DNA of 64,000 bases from Holophagales bacterium (GCA_009843505.1 VYDI01000034.1:248001-312000); one strand, 5' to 3'. Positions 17,970 to 26,878 are shown, numbered from the stretch's first letter. A program made the numbers and translations. The notes: generated from the sequence alone by a model not told the origin.

Positions 17970-18626
17970 ATGAGGCTGCACCGGTTTCTCGTCCTCGCCG
18001 CCGTCGCTCTTCCGGCGCTCGCATTCGTTGCCTGCTCGCCGCAGGCCGAAGCGACGGACGCCGACGTCGTCGCCGAAGCGCCGTCGGAGGACGCGAGCTT
18101 TCCGCTGAGCGCGAAGGGAACATGGACCATGGAGCGGTTGCTGGCGCTCGATCACGAGAGCACGGTCGCCCTGTGGAAGACGCTCCCCGCCGCCGGCATG
18201 GCGGAGCTTGACGGCCACTACCAGGGAGTCGTCCCGAACGCCGGCGACACCGAGCGCCAGGCGCGCACCTCCGGCTTCATGTACGACGAGGGCTCCGTCC
18301 GCGGCTACTGGCTCGGCAAGGCATACCGGCCCCTGACCGAGACCGAGGGCGAGGGCTACAACCGCTGGCGCTTCGCGGACCGCAAGATCGTCCGCAACGG
18401 ACGGTTCGCGACCCGCATGGGGCCGTCCCTCCTCGACGGCAACCCCTCGTACATCATGGACTACGGAGCGTTCAACGACACCACCCTCGTCGACGAGATC
18501 CGCAAGCTGGACGAGGGCGTCTATCTCGGCGTCGGTACCACCGCGACCGAGGACGGCGGACGCAGCGCGCCGGGCCACTTCGCCCTGGTCGGCCCGACCG
18601 ACGAGTGGATCGGCGCCGAGGAGTGA
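17970..18626 (+). CDS. Lipoprotein of unknown function
   Basis: 218 residues. The signal peptide ends in a lipobox (ALAFVAC, then SPQAEA). The mature part starts with a low-complexity acidic linker and continues as a compact domain with conserved-looking segments: LDGHYQGVV, RGYWLGKAYRPL, NRWRF, MGPSLLDGNPSYIMDYGAFN and GVYLGVGT. The pattern of Trp, Tyr and Gly could fit a beta-barrel such as a lipocalin or GXWXG fold, but no family is recognised with confidence. It overlaps the DUF3604 gene by 4 nt (GTGA), so it is the first gene of a three-gene operon with DUF3604 and a hot-dog-like protein. Confidence 0.7.
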   Translation: MRLHRFLVLAAVALPALAFVACSPQAEATDADVVAEAPSEDASFPLSAKGTWTMERLLALDHESTVALWKTLPAAGMAELDGHYQGVVPNAGDTERQARTSGFMYDEGSVRGYWLGKAYRPLTETEGEGYNRWRFADRKIVRNGRFATRMGPSLLDGNPSYIMDYGAFNDTTLVDEIRKLDEGVYLGVGTTATEDGGRSAPGHFALVGPTDEWIGAEE

Positions 18627-20635
18627 CGCGGCAGGTGTTGCGGTTCGCGGCTTGCCTTGCCGCCGTCACCGCTCTGGCGTGCCAGGCCGATGACCCCGGA
18701 GCGGACGAGCAACCCGAGCCCTCGCCACCGGTCTACGTCATGCAGGAGTGGAGCCCGCCGAGCGCTTCGGCCGAGGCGAGCGAACTCGTTTCGCGACAGC
18801 CATGCGCGAACCACGATCCGCTGCGCCAGGCCTTCTTCGGCGATCTGCACACCCACACCGCTTTCTCCCTGGACGCTCTGGGCCGGGGCGCCTTCCAGAC
18901 CCCGAACGACGCCTACCGCTTCGCCCGCGGAGAGGCGCTGGCACTCGGTCCGCTCGACGACGCGGGACAACCGACGCGCGTCGCCCAACTCGTTCGGCCG
19001 CTCGACTTCGCGGCCGTTGCCGACCACTCAGAGTGGCTGGGCGAAGTCTCCCTCTGCACCGACCCGTCCTCACCCCTCTACGACGAACCGGCCTGCCGCG
19101 GCATGCGGCCGGGAAGCACCGCCGAGGAGCGCGCCGCCTGGTTCGACCACCGGATCACAGGCCGCGTACCTGACCTGTGCGGCGAGGACACGAGGCGGTG
19201 CCGCGCAGGCCTGCTCACCGCCTGGGGCCTGACCCAGGACGCAGCCGAACAGCACTACGATCGGTCGAGCGACTGCTCCTTCACGACGTTCCACGGCTGG
19301 GAGTACACCCGCAGTCCGGGCGCCTCCAAGGTCCACCGCAACGTCATCCTGCGCAACGAGATCGCGCCGGAGCTGCCGATCTCCTGGATGGACGCCGACC
19401 GGCCGCTGGACCTCTGGACCCGGCTCAAGAGCCGCTGCAACGACACCGGCACCGGCTGCCAGGCGCTGACCATCCCACACAATCCGAACATCTCGAACGG
19501 GCAGATGTTCACCCTCGACTGGGGCGACGCTCCCATCGACGAGCAACGGGCGCGGGCGACCCTCCAGGCCGAAATGGACGCCCTGGTCGAGATCATGCAG
19601 GCGAAGGGCGACTCCGAGTGCCGGCGCGGCATGTGGGGTGTCGTTGGCGGCGAGGACGAGTTCTGCGACTTCGAGAAGGTCCGCTACATCGACGGGGAGC
19701 GGCCGCCCGACTGCGAGGACGGCACGGGTGCCGGCGGACTGCGTGGCCAGGGCTGCCAGTCCCGGCTCGACTTCGTGCGATACGCGCTGATCGAGGGGAT
19801 GGCCCAGGAGGAGCGCCTGGGCGTCAACCCGATGCAGTTCGGGATCACCGCCTCGACCGACGGCCACAACGGCCTCCCGGGCGACACGGACGAGTACGAC
19901 TACCAGGGCCAGAACGCGAACGTCGACTCGGACCTTGAAAAGCGGCTCACCACGCCCGCATACGCCCCCCACCGGCTCCGGAACCCCGGCGGCCTGATCG
20001 GCGTCTGGGCCGAGGAGAACTCTCGCGACTCGCTGTTCGACGCGATGCTGCGCAAGGAGACCTTCGGCACCAGCGGCGTGCGGATCAGGGCGCGGCTGTT
20101 CGGCGGCTGGGACCTTTCCGACCTCTGTTCGAGCCGGGAAATGGTCGCCCAGGCCTACGAAACGGCCGTGCCGATGGGCAACGTGCTCCCGGACAGCGAC
20201 GGATCCGAGGCGCCGACGCTGTTCGTATCGGCCATCGCCGACCTCGGGACCGCCGAACATCCGGGAACGCCCTTGCAGCGGATCCAGATCATCAAGGGCT
20301 GGGTCGGCGGAGACGGCCTGTTTCACGAGCGCATCTTCGACGTCGCCGGCGACCCGGACAACGGAGCCGACGTGTCCAGGTCGAACTGCGAACGGAGCGG
20401 CGACGGCGCCGCCGCCCTGTGCGCGACCTGGACCGATCCGGAGTTCGATCCGTCCCGCTCGGCCGTCTACTACGCCCGCGTGCTCGAGAACCCGAGCTGC
20501 CGCTGGAACGCGCTCCAGTGCGTGGCCCTGCCCGAAGACGAACGGCCGGCCGCCTGCGCCGATCCGGACCTGCCCTGGCGCATCCAGGAGCGGGCCTGGA
20601 CGTCGCCGATCTGGTACCGGGCTGCGGACCGTTGA
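18623..20635 (+). CDS. DUF3604 family lipoprotein (PHP-like)
   Basis: 670 residues from the GTG at 18623, overlapping the previous stop. The signal peptide ends in a lipobox (VTALAC, then QADD). The DUF3604 hallmark FFGDLHTHTAFSLDA begins near residue 73 and gives a PHP-like HxHT metal site; FAAVADHSEWLGEV and the later GITASTDGHNGLPGD add further His/Asp ligands. These proteins are large, exported or outer-membrane-anchored, and common in marine gamma-proteobacteria and Acidobacteriota; phosphoesterase or amidohydrolase-type chemistry is suggested by the fold but not proven. The downstream hot-dog gene begins 25 nt later. Confidence 0.88.
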   Translation: MTRQVLRFAACLAAVTALACQADDPGADEQPEPSPPVYVMQEWSPPSASAEASELVSRQPCANHDPLRQAFFGDLHTHTAFSLDALGRGAFQTPNDAYRFARGEALALGPLDDAGQPTRVAQLVRPLDFAAVADHSEWLGEVSLCTDPSSPLYDEPACRGMRPGSTAEERAAWFDHRITGRVPDLCGEDTRRCRAGLLTAWGLTQDAAEQHYDRSSDCSFTTFHGWEYTRSPGASKVHRNVILRNEIAPELPISWMDADRPLDLWTRLKSRCNDTGTGCQALTIPHNPNISNGQMFTLDWGDAPIDEQRARATLQAEMDALVEIMQAKGDSECRRGMWGVVGGEDEFCDFEKVRYIDGERPPDCEDGTGAGGLRGQGCQSRLDFVRYALIEGMAQEERLGVNPMQFGITASTDGHNGLPGDTDEYDYQGQNANVDSDLEKRLTTPAYAPHRLRNPGGLIGVWAEENSRDSLFDAMLRKETFGTSGVRIRARLFGGWDLSDLCSSREMVAQAYETAVPMGNVLPDSDGSEAPTLFVSAIADLGTAEHPGTPLQRIQIIKGWVGGDGLFHERIFDVAGDPDNGADVSRSNCERSGDGAAALCATWTDPEFDPSRSAVYYARVLENPSCRWNALQCVALPEDERPAACADPDLPWRIQERAWTSPIWYRAADR

Positions 20636-20660
20636 ACGCGCCCGGCGGGCGCGCGCCGCA

Positions 20661-21524
20661 GTGAGGAATACACTCGCCGGCGTGATCGCCGGCCCCCTCC
20701 GCCATCCTCGCAACCTCGAGCAGTCGATCCCCGGCTCGATCCACGAGGACAGCACCGCCCGGAAGCTCGGACTGCGTGGCGGCACGGTCGCCGGATCACT
20801 CCACATGGAGCAGTTTCCGCCGCTGCTGGTCGAGGCGCTTGGTGAGGAGTGGTGGCGGACCGGCGGCCTGTCGCTCTACTTCAAGTACGCCACCACCGAC
20901 GGCGAGGGCGTCCAGTGCTACGGCCGCAGGCCCCTGAACGGGCAGGCGGGCGAGCAGATCCCCGTGTGGATGGACATGGAGGACGGCCGCCCGGTGGCGG
21001 AAGGCACCGCGTGGACCGGCTCCACCGCGGAAGAGACGCCCCTCGAGCAACGGATCGAGAGCATGCCGCAGCCCACCGACCTCCGCATCTTCGAGTCCCT
21101 CGGCACCGGCCGTGAACTCGACGGGATCGACGCGCGGGTCGGACAGGAGGACCTCGACCAGCGCCTCTCCGTCATCGTCGAGCCGTTCGATCACTACCGC
21201 TCCGCGGACCGCTACGGCGAGGCCGTCCTGCCGCCGAGCCTGATCGTCCGCCTGCTGACGCGCTACCAGCGCGTGCTGCTCGCGGACTGGCCGAACCTCG
21301 GCGTCGGCCTCTACGGCGCCATCGAGATCGAACATCTCGCGGGGCCCTGCTTCGTCGAGCACGACTACGAAGTACGGGGCCGGGTCGTCGCGGTCGGCGA
21401 GACGCCCAAGACCGAGTACTTCTGGTACGAGAGCACGGTCTCCGAACCGTCCGGCGGCGAGGATCGCGCCCGCATGCTGATGATGAGCCGCACGATGAAG
21501 GCGGCGAGCCCGTTGTGGCAGTAG
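20661..21524 (+). CDS. Hot-dog-like (MaoC/thioesterase-type) protein, tentative
   Basis: 287 residues from a GTG start. The N-terminal half carries SIHEDSTARKLGLRGGTVAGSLHMEQFPPLL, which resembles the helix and G-x-V-x-G of MaoC-like hydratases (DxxxAxxxGxxGxxxHG). The C-terminal half (about 170-287) has HYRSADRYGE, AIEIEHLAGPCFVEHDYEVRGRVVAVG and MMMSRTMKA, typical of a second hot-dog strand layout. Length fits a double hot-dog hydratase or thioesterase. It has no signal peptide and follows the DUF3604 gene by 25 nt, so it is probably the last gene of the operon. The enzymatic role is uncertain. Confidence 0.5.
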   Translation: MRNTLAGVIAGPLRHPRNLEQSIPGSIHEDSTARKLGLRGGTVAGSLHMEQFPPLLVEALGEEWWRTGGLSLYFKYATTDGEGVQCYGRRPLNGQAGEQIPVWMDMEDGRPVAEGTAWTGSTAEETPLEQRIESMPQPTDLRIFESLGTGRELDGIDARVGQEDLDQRLSVIVEPFDHYRSADRYGEAVLPPSLIVRLLTRYQRVLLADWPNLGVGLYGAIEIEHLAGPCFVEHDYEVRGRVVAVGETPKTEYFWYESTVSEPSGGEDRARMLMMSRTMKAASPLWQ

Positions 21525-21552
21525 AGGTGCTGTGGGATCAAACGCTTCCCGG

Positions 21553-21581
21553 TTGAACTCAGGCGCTCAAGCGCCTAGGCT
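21553..21581 (+). promoter_or_regulatory. Toxin-antitoxin promoter with palindrome in the spacer
   Basis: A -35-like TTGAAC (21553-21558) and a -10-like TAGGCT (21576-21581) are 17 nt apart. The spacer holds a perfect inverted repeat AGGCGCT-CA-AGCGCCT (21561-21576), the same 7-2-7 layout as the vapBC-1 operator but with a different sequence. A strong ribosome-binding site (GGCGAGGAGG) follows before the ATG at 21610. This fits autorepression by the downstream antitoxin. Confidence 0.6.
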
Positions 21582-21609
21582 ACTAGTGAACCAGGCGAGG
21601 AGGATCGGC

Positions 21610-21849
21610 ATGGCTACAGCAACAGTGAGAATCCCGGCCGAGAAACGGGACATCCTGAAGATCATCGCGGGTATCGAGAGGACCGAGATGAAGGTGATCC
21701 TCTCCGACCTGATCGACGAGTACATCGAACGCCACAAAGAGACACTCGACCTTCTGTCTCGCCCCGAGTGGGTGGAAGCGATCGAGCGCGGCAAGAAGGA
21801 GGTCGAGTCGGGCGTCCCGGGTAAGAGTCTGGATGAACTGGCGGATTGA
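21610..21849 (+). CDS. Antitoxin of a RelE/ParE-type module
   Basis: 79 residues starting at ATG 21610 (GGCGAGGAGG ribosome-binding site 6 nt away; a longer frame upstream crosses the promoter). The N-terminus ATATVRIPAEKRDILKIIAGIE fits a ribbon-helix-helix or similar DNA-binding dimer; the C-terminal region (IERGKKEVESGVPGKSLDELAD) is acidic and would bind the toxin. Its last 17 nt overlap the toxin gene. It probably represses its own promoter through the nearby 7-2-7 palindrome. Confidence 0.75.
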   Translation: MATATVRIPAEKRDILKIIAGIERTEMKVILSDLIDEYIERHKETLDLLSRPEWVEAIERGKKEVESGVPGKSLDELAD

Positions 21850-22099
21850 TGTCCATCCGTCAGCGGAGAAGCAGTATCTGAGGCTCGACGCAACCACTCG
21901 GCAGCGTCTCAAGACGGCACTGCTTGATCTCCAAGGCTCCGATCAGCCCCTGAACCACCCTCGCGTTCGCCCTCTGCGCGGAACGCTCAAGGGTGACTAC
22001 CGCACCCGCGTCGGCGGTTGGCGGATCCTCATGACACCTGATCGCGAGGCCAGGGTCCTCCACGTCTACGCCATCCTCCGCCGCGGCGACGCCTACTGA
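21833..22099 (+). CDS. RelE/ParE-family toxin
   Basis: 88 residues. The sequence shows the RelE/ParE core: HPSAEKQYLRLDATTRQRL, then VRPLRGTLKGDYRTRVGGWRILMT and VLHVYAILRRGDAY. The basic residues (R in YRTRVGGWRI and the terminal RRGDAY) match the ribosome-dependent mRNA interferase or gyrase-inhibitor scaffold. The start overlaps the antitoxin's last 17 nt, which gives translational coupling. Whether it acts on mRNA (RelE) or gyrase (ParE) cannot be decided by eye. Confidence 0.82.
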   Translation: MNWRIDVHPSAEKQYLRLDATTRQRLKTALLDLQGSDQPLNHPRVRPLRGTLKGDYRTRVGGWRILMTPDREARVLHVYAILRRGDAY

Positions 22100-22114
22100 A
22101 GCCTCGCCCCATCG

Positions 22115-22143
22115 TTGACACGCCGACCTCAGACGCTTAGGTT
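22115..22143 (+). promoter_or_regulatory. Probable sigma-70-type promoter of the PQQ dehydrogenase gene
   Basis: TTGACA (22115-22120) and TAGGTT (22138-22143) are separated by 17 nt and lie just after the toxin gene stop. The ATG of the downstream gene is at 22172 with GAGGA at 22159-22163 as ribosome-binding site. The -10 is weak, but it matches the TAGGCT found at the RelBE-like promoter. Confidence 0.45.
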
Positions 22144-22171
22144 GCCCGGCGAACCTCTGAGGAACTTCAAG

Positions 22172-24295
22172 ATGAGCGAAGCGACCGCAACGTCACGGTG
22201 GGCAGCGTGCGCCCCCCTTCTCCTTGTCCTGCTGGCGGCCGCCTGCGGCGGCAGCGGCGGGGACGCCGACGCGGCTCCGACGGCCGGCAACGTCGATGAC
22301 GAGCGCATCATGCGCGCGGCCGAGGACGAGCCCGGGAGCTGGCTGACCTACGGCCAGACCTACAAGGAGCAGCGCTTCTCCACGCTCGACCAGATCACCC
22401 GCGAGAACGTCGGTGGCCTGAAGCTCGCCTGGTCCAAGCCGATCGGCGGCCGCTCTGAGCGGATGCAGGGCACGCCGCTGGTCGTCGACGGGGTCATGTA
22501 CGCGACGAACGGCTGGGGCGTGATCTACGCGCTGGACCCGGCCACCGGCGAGGAGATCTGGACGCACGACCCGCAGACGGACCGCACCTACGTGAAGTAC
22601 TCCTGCTGCGGCGGCGTGGCGAACCGCGGCGTCGCGGTGTACAGGGGCAAGGTCTACGTCGCCCTGTTCGACGGCCGGCTCGTGGCGGTCGACGCGGCGA
22701 CCGGCGAAGAGGTCTGGGACGTCGACACCTGGCATCCTTCGGCGCTCGGTCGCTTCAACATCACTGGCGCCCCTCGCGCCGCCGGGGGCAAGGTGTTCAT
22801 CGGCCAGGGCAGCTCCGAGAGCGGCAAGCGCCGCGGCTATGTCTCCGCCTACGACGCCGAGACCGGCGAGCTCGCCTGGCGCTTCTACCTCGTACCCGGC
22901 GACCCGTCCCAGCCGTTCGAGCACCCCGAGATGGAGATGGCGGCCAAGACCTGGGGCGGGGAGTGGTGGAAGATGGGCGGCGGCGGCACCGCCTGGAACT
23001 CGCTTGTCTACGACGAGGAACTGAACCTGCTCTACATCGGGGTCGGCAACGGCGCGCCCTGGTCGCGCCAGGTCCGCTCACCCGGCGGCGGCGACGACCT
23101 CTTCCTGACCGCGATCGTCGCCGTCGACGCGGACACCGCCGAGATGAAGTGGTACTACCAGACGGTTCCCGGCGACAACTGGGACTACAGCTCGGCGATG
23201 GACATCGCGCTCGGCGAGCTGACCGTCGACGGCGTGGAGCGAAAGGTGCTGCTGCAGGCGCCGAAGAACGGTTTCTTCTACGTGATCGACCGCGAGACCG
23301 GCGAACTCCTCCGCGCTCACCCCTACACGGACAGGATCGACTGGGCGACCCACGTCGACATGGAGACCGGGCGTCCGATCGAGAACATGGATGTGGTCTT
23401 CGAAGAGAAGCCCCAGTGGATCACGCCCGCGAACGCCGGCGCCCACAACTGGGAGCCCATGTCCTGGGACGAGGACAAGGGCGTCATGTACTTCTATTAC
23501 CACGACTACGCGAACTTCTACGCCCTGCCCGAGGAGTTCGTGGAGACGGGGACCTACACGATCCGGCCGTGGGGGCTCAGCCTCGGTGTCGCCGTCGGCG
23601 CTTACCGCAGCAAACTGGAGCAGGAGGCCGGGCCGCAACCTGAGAACAGGGGCTTCCTGGTCGCCTTCGACCCCCTGTCGGGCCAAAAAGTGTGGGAGAA
23701 CCGCTTGCCCTCAATCTTCAACGGCGGCGTTCTCGCCACGACCACCGGTGTGCTGTTCCACGGCGGCGGCGGCGGCGACTTCAACGCCTACGACAAGGAC
23801 ACTGGCGAAGAGCTGTGGGAGTTCGACGCCTACGGGTCGTTCACCTCGTCGATCATCACGTACATGGAGGGCGGCACACAGTACGTCGCCACGATGGTGA
23901 GCGGCAGCACCCGGTACGACCGGCCCGGAGAGTTGCTGGTCTTCTCGCCGGACGGCGAGGCGACCCTGGCCGAACCGCCGGAGCGCGACTACTCCATCCC
24001 CGAGCTGCCGCCGCTCACGGCCTCCGCCGAGACGATCGAACGCGGCAACACGCTCTACCACGAGCACTGCGCCCTCTGCCACCGCGGACTCGGCCAGACC
24101 TCGATCGTCGCCGCCGCCTCCCCCGAGCTGCGCCGGATGTCACCGGAGGTCCACGCGGACTTCATGGCGATCGTCCAGGACGGCCTGCTGCCGCTCGGCA
24201 TGCCCGGCTACGCCGAACTCTTCGACGAGGACGCGACGACCGCGATCCACCAATTCGTCATCTCGAAGGCGATGGAGCTGCAGGACGCACAGTAG
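22172..24295 (+). CDS. Lipoprotein PQQ-dependent quinohemoprotein alcohol dehydrogenase
   Basis: 707 residues starting at 22172 (GAGGA ribosome-binding site). A lipobox ends the signal (LVLLAAAC, then GGSGG). The eight-bladed PQQ propeller shows W-motifs such as YALDPATGEEIW, VAVDAATGEEVWDV and YDKDTGEELWEF; the vicinal cysteines C145-C146 (YSCCGGVANRG) of PQQ dehydrogenases; GNGAPW near the Ca/Ln site; and PGDNWDYSS near the catalytic Asp. The last 90 residues are a cytochrome c domain with CALCH (633-637) and a candidate axial Met in PLGMPGYAE. It oxidises an alcohol in the periplasm and passes electrons through its own heme. PQQ synthesis genes are not in the window. Confidence 0.92.
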   Translation: MSEATATSRWAACAPLLLVLLAAACGGSGGDADAAPTAGNVDDERIMRAAEDEPGSWLTYGQTYKEQRFSTLDQITRENVGGLKLAWSKPIGGRSERMQGTPLVVDGVMYATNGWGVIYALDPATGEEIWTHDPQTDRTYVKYSCCGGVANRGVAVYRGKVYVALFDGRLVAVDAATGEEVWDVDTWHPSALGRFNITGAPRAAGGKVFIGQGSSESGKRRGYVSAYDAETGELAWRFYLVPGDPSQPFEHPEMEMAAKTWGGEWWKMGGGGTAWNSLVYDEELNLLYIGVGNGAPWSRQVRSPGGGDDLFLTAIVAVDADTAEMKWYYQTVPGDNWDYSSAMDIALGELTVDGVERKVLLQAPKNGFFYVIDRETGELLRAHPYTDRIDWATHVDMETGRPIENMDVVFEEKPQWITPANAGAHNWEPMSWDEDKGVMYFYYHDYANFYALPEEFVETGTYTIRPWGLSLGVAVGAYRSKLEQEAGPQPENRGFLVAFDPLSGQKVWENRLPSIFNGGVLATTTGVLFHGGGGGDFNAYDKDTGEELWEFDAYGSFTSSIITYMEGGTQYVATMVSGSTRYDRPGELLVFSPDGEATLAEPPERDYSIPELPPLTASAETIERGNTLYHEHCALCHRGLGQTSIVAAASPELRRMSPEVHADFMAIVQDGLLPLGMPGYAELFDEDATTAIHQFVISKAMELQDAQ

Positions 24296-24310
24296 CTCAA
24301 GCCGGCCACT

Positions 24311-24357
24311 CGGTGCGCCGGCGTCCTCGCCGGCATCCGGGCGAGCCGCCAAGCGGC
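24311..24357 (+). repeat. Post-stop tandem-hairpin repeat, copy A
   Basis: Begins 16 nt after the PQQ dehydrogenase stop. Hairpin 1 is GCCGGCG/CGCCGGC (24317-24323 and 24328-24334, loop TCCT). Hairpin 2 is GCCGC/GCGGC (24345-24349 and 24353-24357). The flanking GGTGCGCCG is shared with copies B and C. Confidence 0.75.
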
Positions 24358-24377
24358 AAGCCATACGCTCAGGTCCG

Positions 24378-25310
24378 ATGAACCTAGTCCTCGACTGCGA
24401 TCCCGGACTCGACGACGCGGTCGCGATCCTGGTCGCGGCGCGCTACGCCGACTTGATCGGGATCACGACCGTCGCCGGCAACGTCGGGATCAACCGAACC
24501 ACCCGGAACGCGCTCGTCGTCGCGCAACTCGCCGGTCTGGACGTGCCGGTCCACCGTGGCGCCGGGAAACCGCTCGCCGGGGAGCCCGTCGACGGCAGCC
24601 GGATTCACGGCGAGACCGGTCTGGGCAACGCGGTTCTACCCGACCTGGACCGATCCGAAGCGTCGGACGATGCCGTCGCCTACCTTTGCGACACCGCCCG
24701 GTCCGTCGACGACCTGCACCTGCTGGCCATCGGCCCGCTGACCAACGTAGCTCTGGCGCTACAGCGCGATCCCGATCTGCGCCGCCACCTCGCCGGGCTC
24801 ACGATCATGGGCGGCAGCGCGAGCGCCGGCAACGTCACATCCGTCGCGGAGTTCAACATCTGGGCCGACCCGGAGGCCGCAGCCATCGTCTTCGAGAAGG
24901 CCGCCCCGGTCACGATGGTTGGTCTCGACGTCACGAACCAGGTTGTTGTCGGCGCCGAAGAGACTGCGCGGATGCGCGCCGCCGGAACGCCGGCAGCCGA
25001 CCTCGCCGCCGATGTCACCGACTTCCTGCGCGACCGCTTCCGGCAGTACGTCGGACAGTCCGTCGTTCCGCTTCACGACGCGACTGCCGTCATCGCGGTG
25101 ACGCACCCCCATCTGTTCGAGCGTTCGCGTCATCCCGTCGCGGTCGAGGTGGGCGGCGAGATCACCCGCGGCATGACCGTGGCCGACCTCCGGCCACCAG
25201 CGCTGATCGAGACAATCGGCCCGGCACGGGTCGCCGCCAGCGACATCGTGTGGGACACCGACGTCGACGCGGTCAGGGAGTTGATCGTGGAGGCGGTGCT
25301 GGCGTACTAG
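24378..25310 (+). CDS. Inosine-uridine-preferring nucleoside hydrolase family protein
   Basis: 310 residues. The calcium-binding signature DCDPGLDDAVAI begins at residue 6, as in IUNH family members. Other conserved parts are TTVAGNVGI, IGPLTNVALAL, IMGGSA, the ribose-contacting EFNIWADPEAAAIV and the active-site His in VPLHDATAV. The enzyme hydrolyses the N-glycosidic bond of nucleosides for salvage. There is no signal peptide, so it is cytoplasmic. It follows the copy A hairpin element and is itself followed by copy B. Confidence 0.93.
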   Translation: MNLVLDCDPGLDDAVAILVAARYADLIGITTVAGNVGINRTTRNALVVAQLAGLDVPVHRGAGKPLAGEPVDGSRIHGETGLGNAVLPDLDRSEASDDAVAYLCDTARSVDDLHLLAIGPLTNVALALQRDPDLRRHLAGLTIMGGSASAGNVTSVAEFNIWADPEAAAIVFEKAAPVTMVGLDVTNQVVVGAEETARMRAAGTPAADLAADVTDFLRDRFRQYVGQSVVPLHDATAVIAVTHPHLFERSRHPVAVEVGGEITRGMTVADLRPPALIETIGPARVAASDIVWDTDVDAVRELIVEAVLAY

Positions 25311-25371
25311 CTACTGGGTGCGCCGGCTTCCTCGCCGGCACCAGGCGCGATGTCTCGGAGCGGCGAGCCCG
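25311..25371 (+). repeat. Post-stop tandem-hairpin repeat, copy B
   Basis: Begins directly after the nucleoside hydrolase stop with CTACTGGGTGCGCCGGC. Hairpin 1 is GCCGGC/GCCGGC (25322-25327 and 25334-25339, loop TTCCTC). The second part ends in GGAGCGGCGAG as in copy C, but its 5' arm has diverged. It lies between two convergent genes. Confidence 0.7.
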
Positions 25372-25380
25372 AGGCCTCAC

Positions 25381-26778
25381 TCAGTCCGGGCCGGCAAGCC
25401 GGTCGGCCCGCTGATCCATGTCGTTCTGGTGCAGCACCAGATGGTCGACGGCACCGTCTTCGCCTCGCCCGAACGTAATCTGCGCGTCGACGACCCGCAG
25501 GAAGAACTTCGTCTCCGACTCCGGGAACACCTCGAACCGCGGCTGATCGGTTAGCTGGACGAACAGCCGGTCGCCCTGCCGCGTTACGGTGAAGACCAGC
25601 TCCTCGGTGAGCCGATAGCGGCCGGCGTAGTCGTCGTAGGTCGCCGGATCGACTTCGACCGCGGTCCGTAGCGCCGGAGGCACGACGAGCCGGTAGCGCG
25701 AGTCCAGGAGGTGGAATCCGAGGTCGTCGACGCTGTCGCCGGAGTTCGACAGCACGACGACACCGGTCCGCGACTCGAGATCGAAGCCGAGAAACGAGCG
25801 GTAGCCGCCCGTGCCGCCGTTGTGCCAGTGGAGGTCGCGGCCGTGCCCGCCTCGGATGACCCAGCCAAGTCCGATGCGCATACCGGGCGCCGGAAAGTCA
25901 CGGCGTGACTGATGGGTTTCTGCCATCTCCTCCTGCAACGGCGACTCGCGCAGACCGAGATTGGCCTCGGCGAAGGTCAGCATGTCGTTCACCGTGGAGC
26001 GCAGGGCACCAGCGCCCGCGAGGGTTGGAAGATCCCAGTTCGCGACCCTCCTGAGCTGCACGCTGTGGCCGATGGCCAGCCGTTCCCGTTGAGACGGCGA
26101 AAGGGTGATCGACGTATCGGACATCCCGAGAGGTTCGAGAAGCCGTTCGGACACCAGACTCTCGTAGTCCGTCTCCTGGCTCAGGGCGAGCGCGTGCCCC
26201 AGGAGACCGGTGCCGAGATTCGAGTACTCGACCATCTCGCCGATGTCGCGCCCCAGCTCGTGAGACGCGAGGAACTCGTAGAGCTGGGCGACCGTGTAGT
26301 CGGCGTAGGGGTTTCCCGCATCGGCCGGCCGGAAGTTGTTCGGCATACGAGGCAATCCCGAGCTGTGCGTCGTCAGGTGCAGCAACGTGATCTCCGCGCC
26401 GACCCGCGTCGGCACGCTGACGTCCGGCCCGAGCAGCCGCTGCACCGGCGTCTCGAGCTCGAGGGCGCCCTCCCCCGCCAGGTCCGCCAGCAGGATCGCG
26501 GTGAAGACCTTCGTGATCGATCCGATCTCGTAGACCGTGTCGCCGTCCACTTCGGTCGGGTCGTCAGTCGCAAGCTGACCATGGGCGACCACCCGCCGGC
26601 CTCCTGGTTCGACAACACCGACCACGATGCCGACGCTCCGTTTCTGCTCGTCGATCCGGTTCACCAGGATCTGGCGAATCTCGTCGTCGTCTGGGATCGC
26701 GGCTCCGTCCTGAACCGCGAAGCAGACCGCGGACACCGTAAGGAGTCCGAAGAAGAAGGCGTTGAATCGTCTGGTCAT
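25381..26778 (-). CDS. Exported serine hydrolase of the beta-lactamase/penicillin-binding type
   Basis: 465 residues with a signal peptide (AFFFGLLTVSAVCFAV). Catalytic motifs of class C-like serine hydrolases: SxxK at S87-K90 (IGSITKVF), YSN at Y185-N187 and HNGGTGGY replacing KTG. The core runs from about 30 to 350. The C-terminal 90 residues (YDDYAGRYRLTEELVFTV, then RVVDAQITFGRGEDG) form a beta-rich lipocalin-like tail of the DUF3471 type seen in peptidase-like members. Probably a periplasmic D-aminopeptidase, esterase or PBP4-like enzyme; beta-lactam resistance is not implied. It converges with the nucleoside hydrolase gene. Confidence 0.88.
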   Translation of the reverse strand: MTRRFNAFFFGLLTVSAVCFAVQDGAAIPDDDEIRQILVNRIDEQKRSVGIVVGVVEPGGRRVVAHGQLATDDPTEVDGDTVYEIGSITKVFTAILLADLAGEGALELETPVQRLLGPDVSVPTRVGAEITLLHLTTHSSGLPRMPNNFRPADAGNPYADYTVAQLYEFLASHELGRDIGEMVEYSNLGTGLLGHALALSQETDYESLVSERLLEPLGMSDTSITLSPSQRERLAIGHSVQLRRVANWDLPTLAGAGALRSTVNDMLTFAEANLGLRESPLQEEMAETHQSRRDFPAPGMRIGLGWVIRGGHGRDLHWHNGGTGGYRSFLGFDLESRTGVVVLSNSGDSVDDLGFHLLDSRYRLVVPPALRTAVEVDPATYDDYAGRYRLTEELVFTVTRQGDRLFVQLTDQPRFEVFPESETKFFLRVVDAQITFGRGEDGAVDHLVLHQNDMDQRADRLAGPD

Positions 26779-26878
26779 CCGGAAATCTCCCCTGTCTGGT
26801 GCCGCGGAGTGGAACTCGCCAGCCCGGCCATACTGCTATACGCACGCCGCGGAGCTTTGATCCGTATCATCTGATCCC

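Noticed and set aside
24311..25371. Hairpin repeats as classical intrinsic terminators
   Set aside because: No T-tract follows any copy; the conserved flanks outside the stems point to a repeat family instead.
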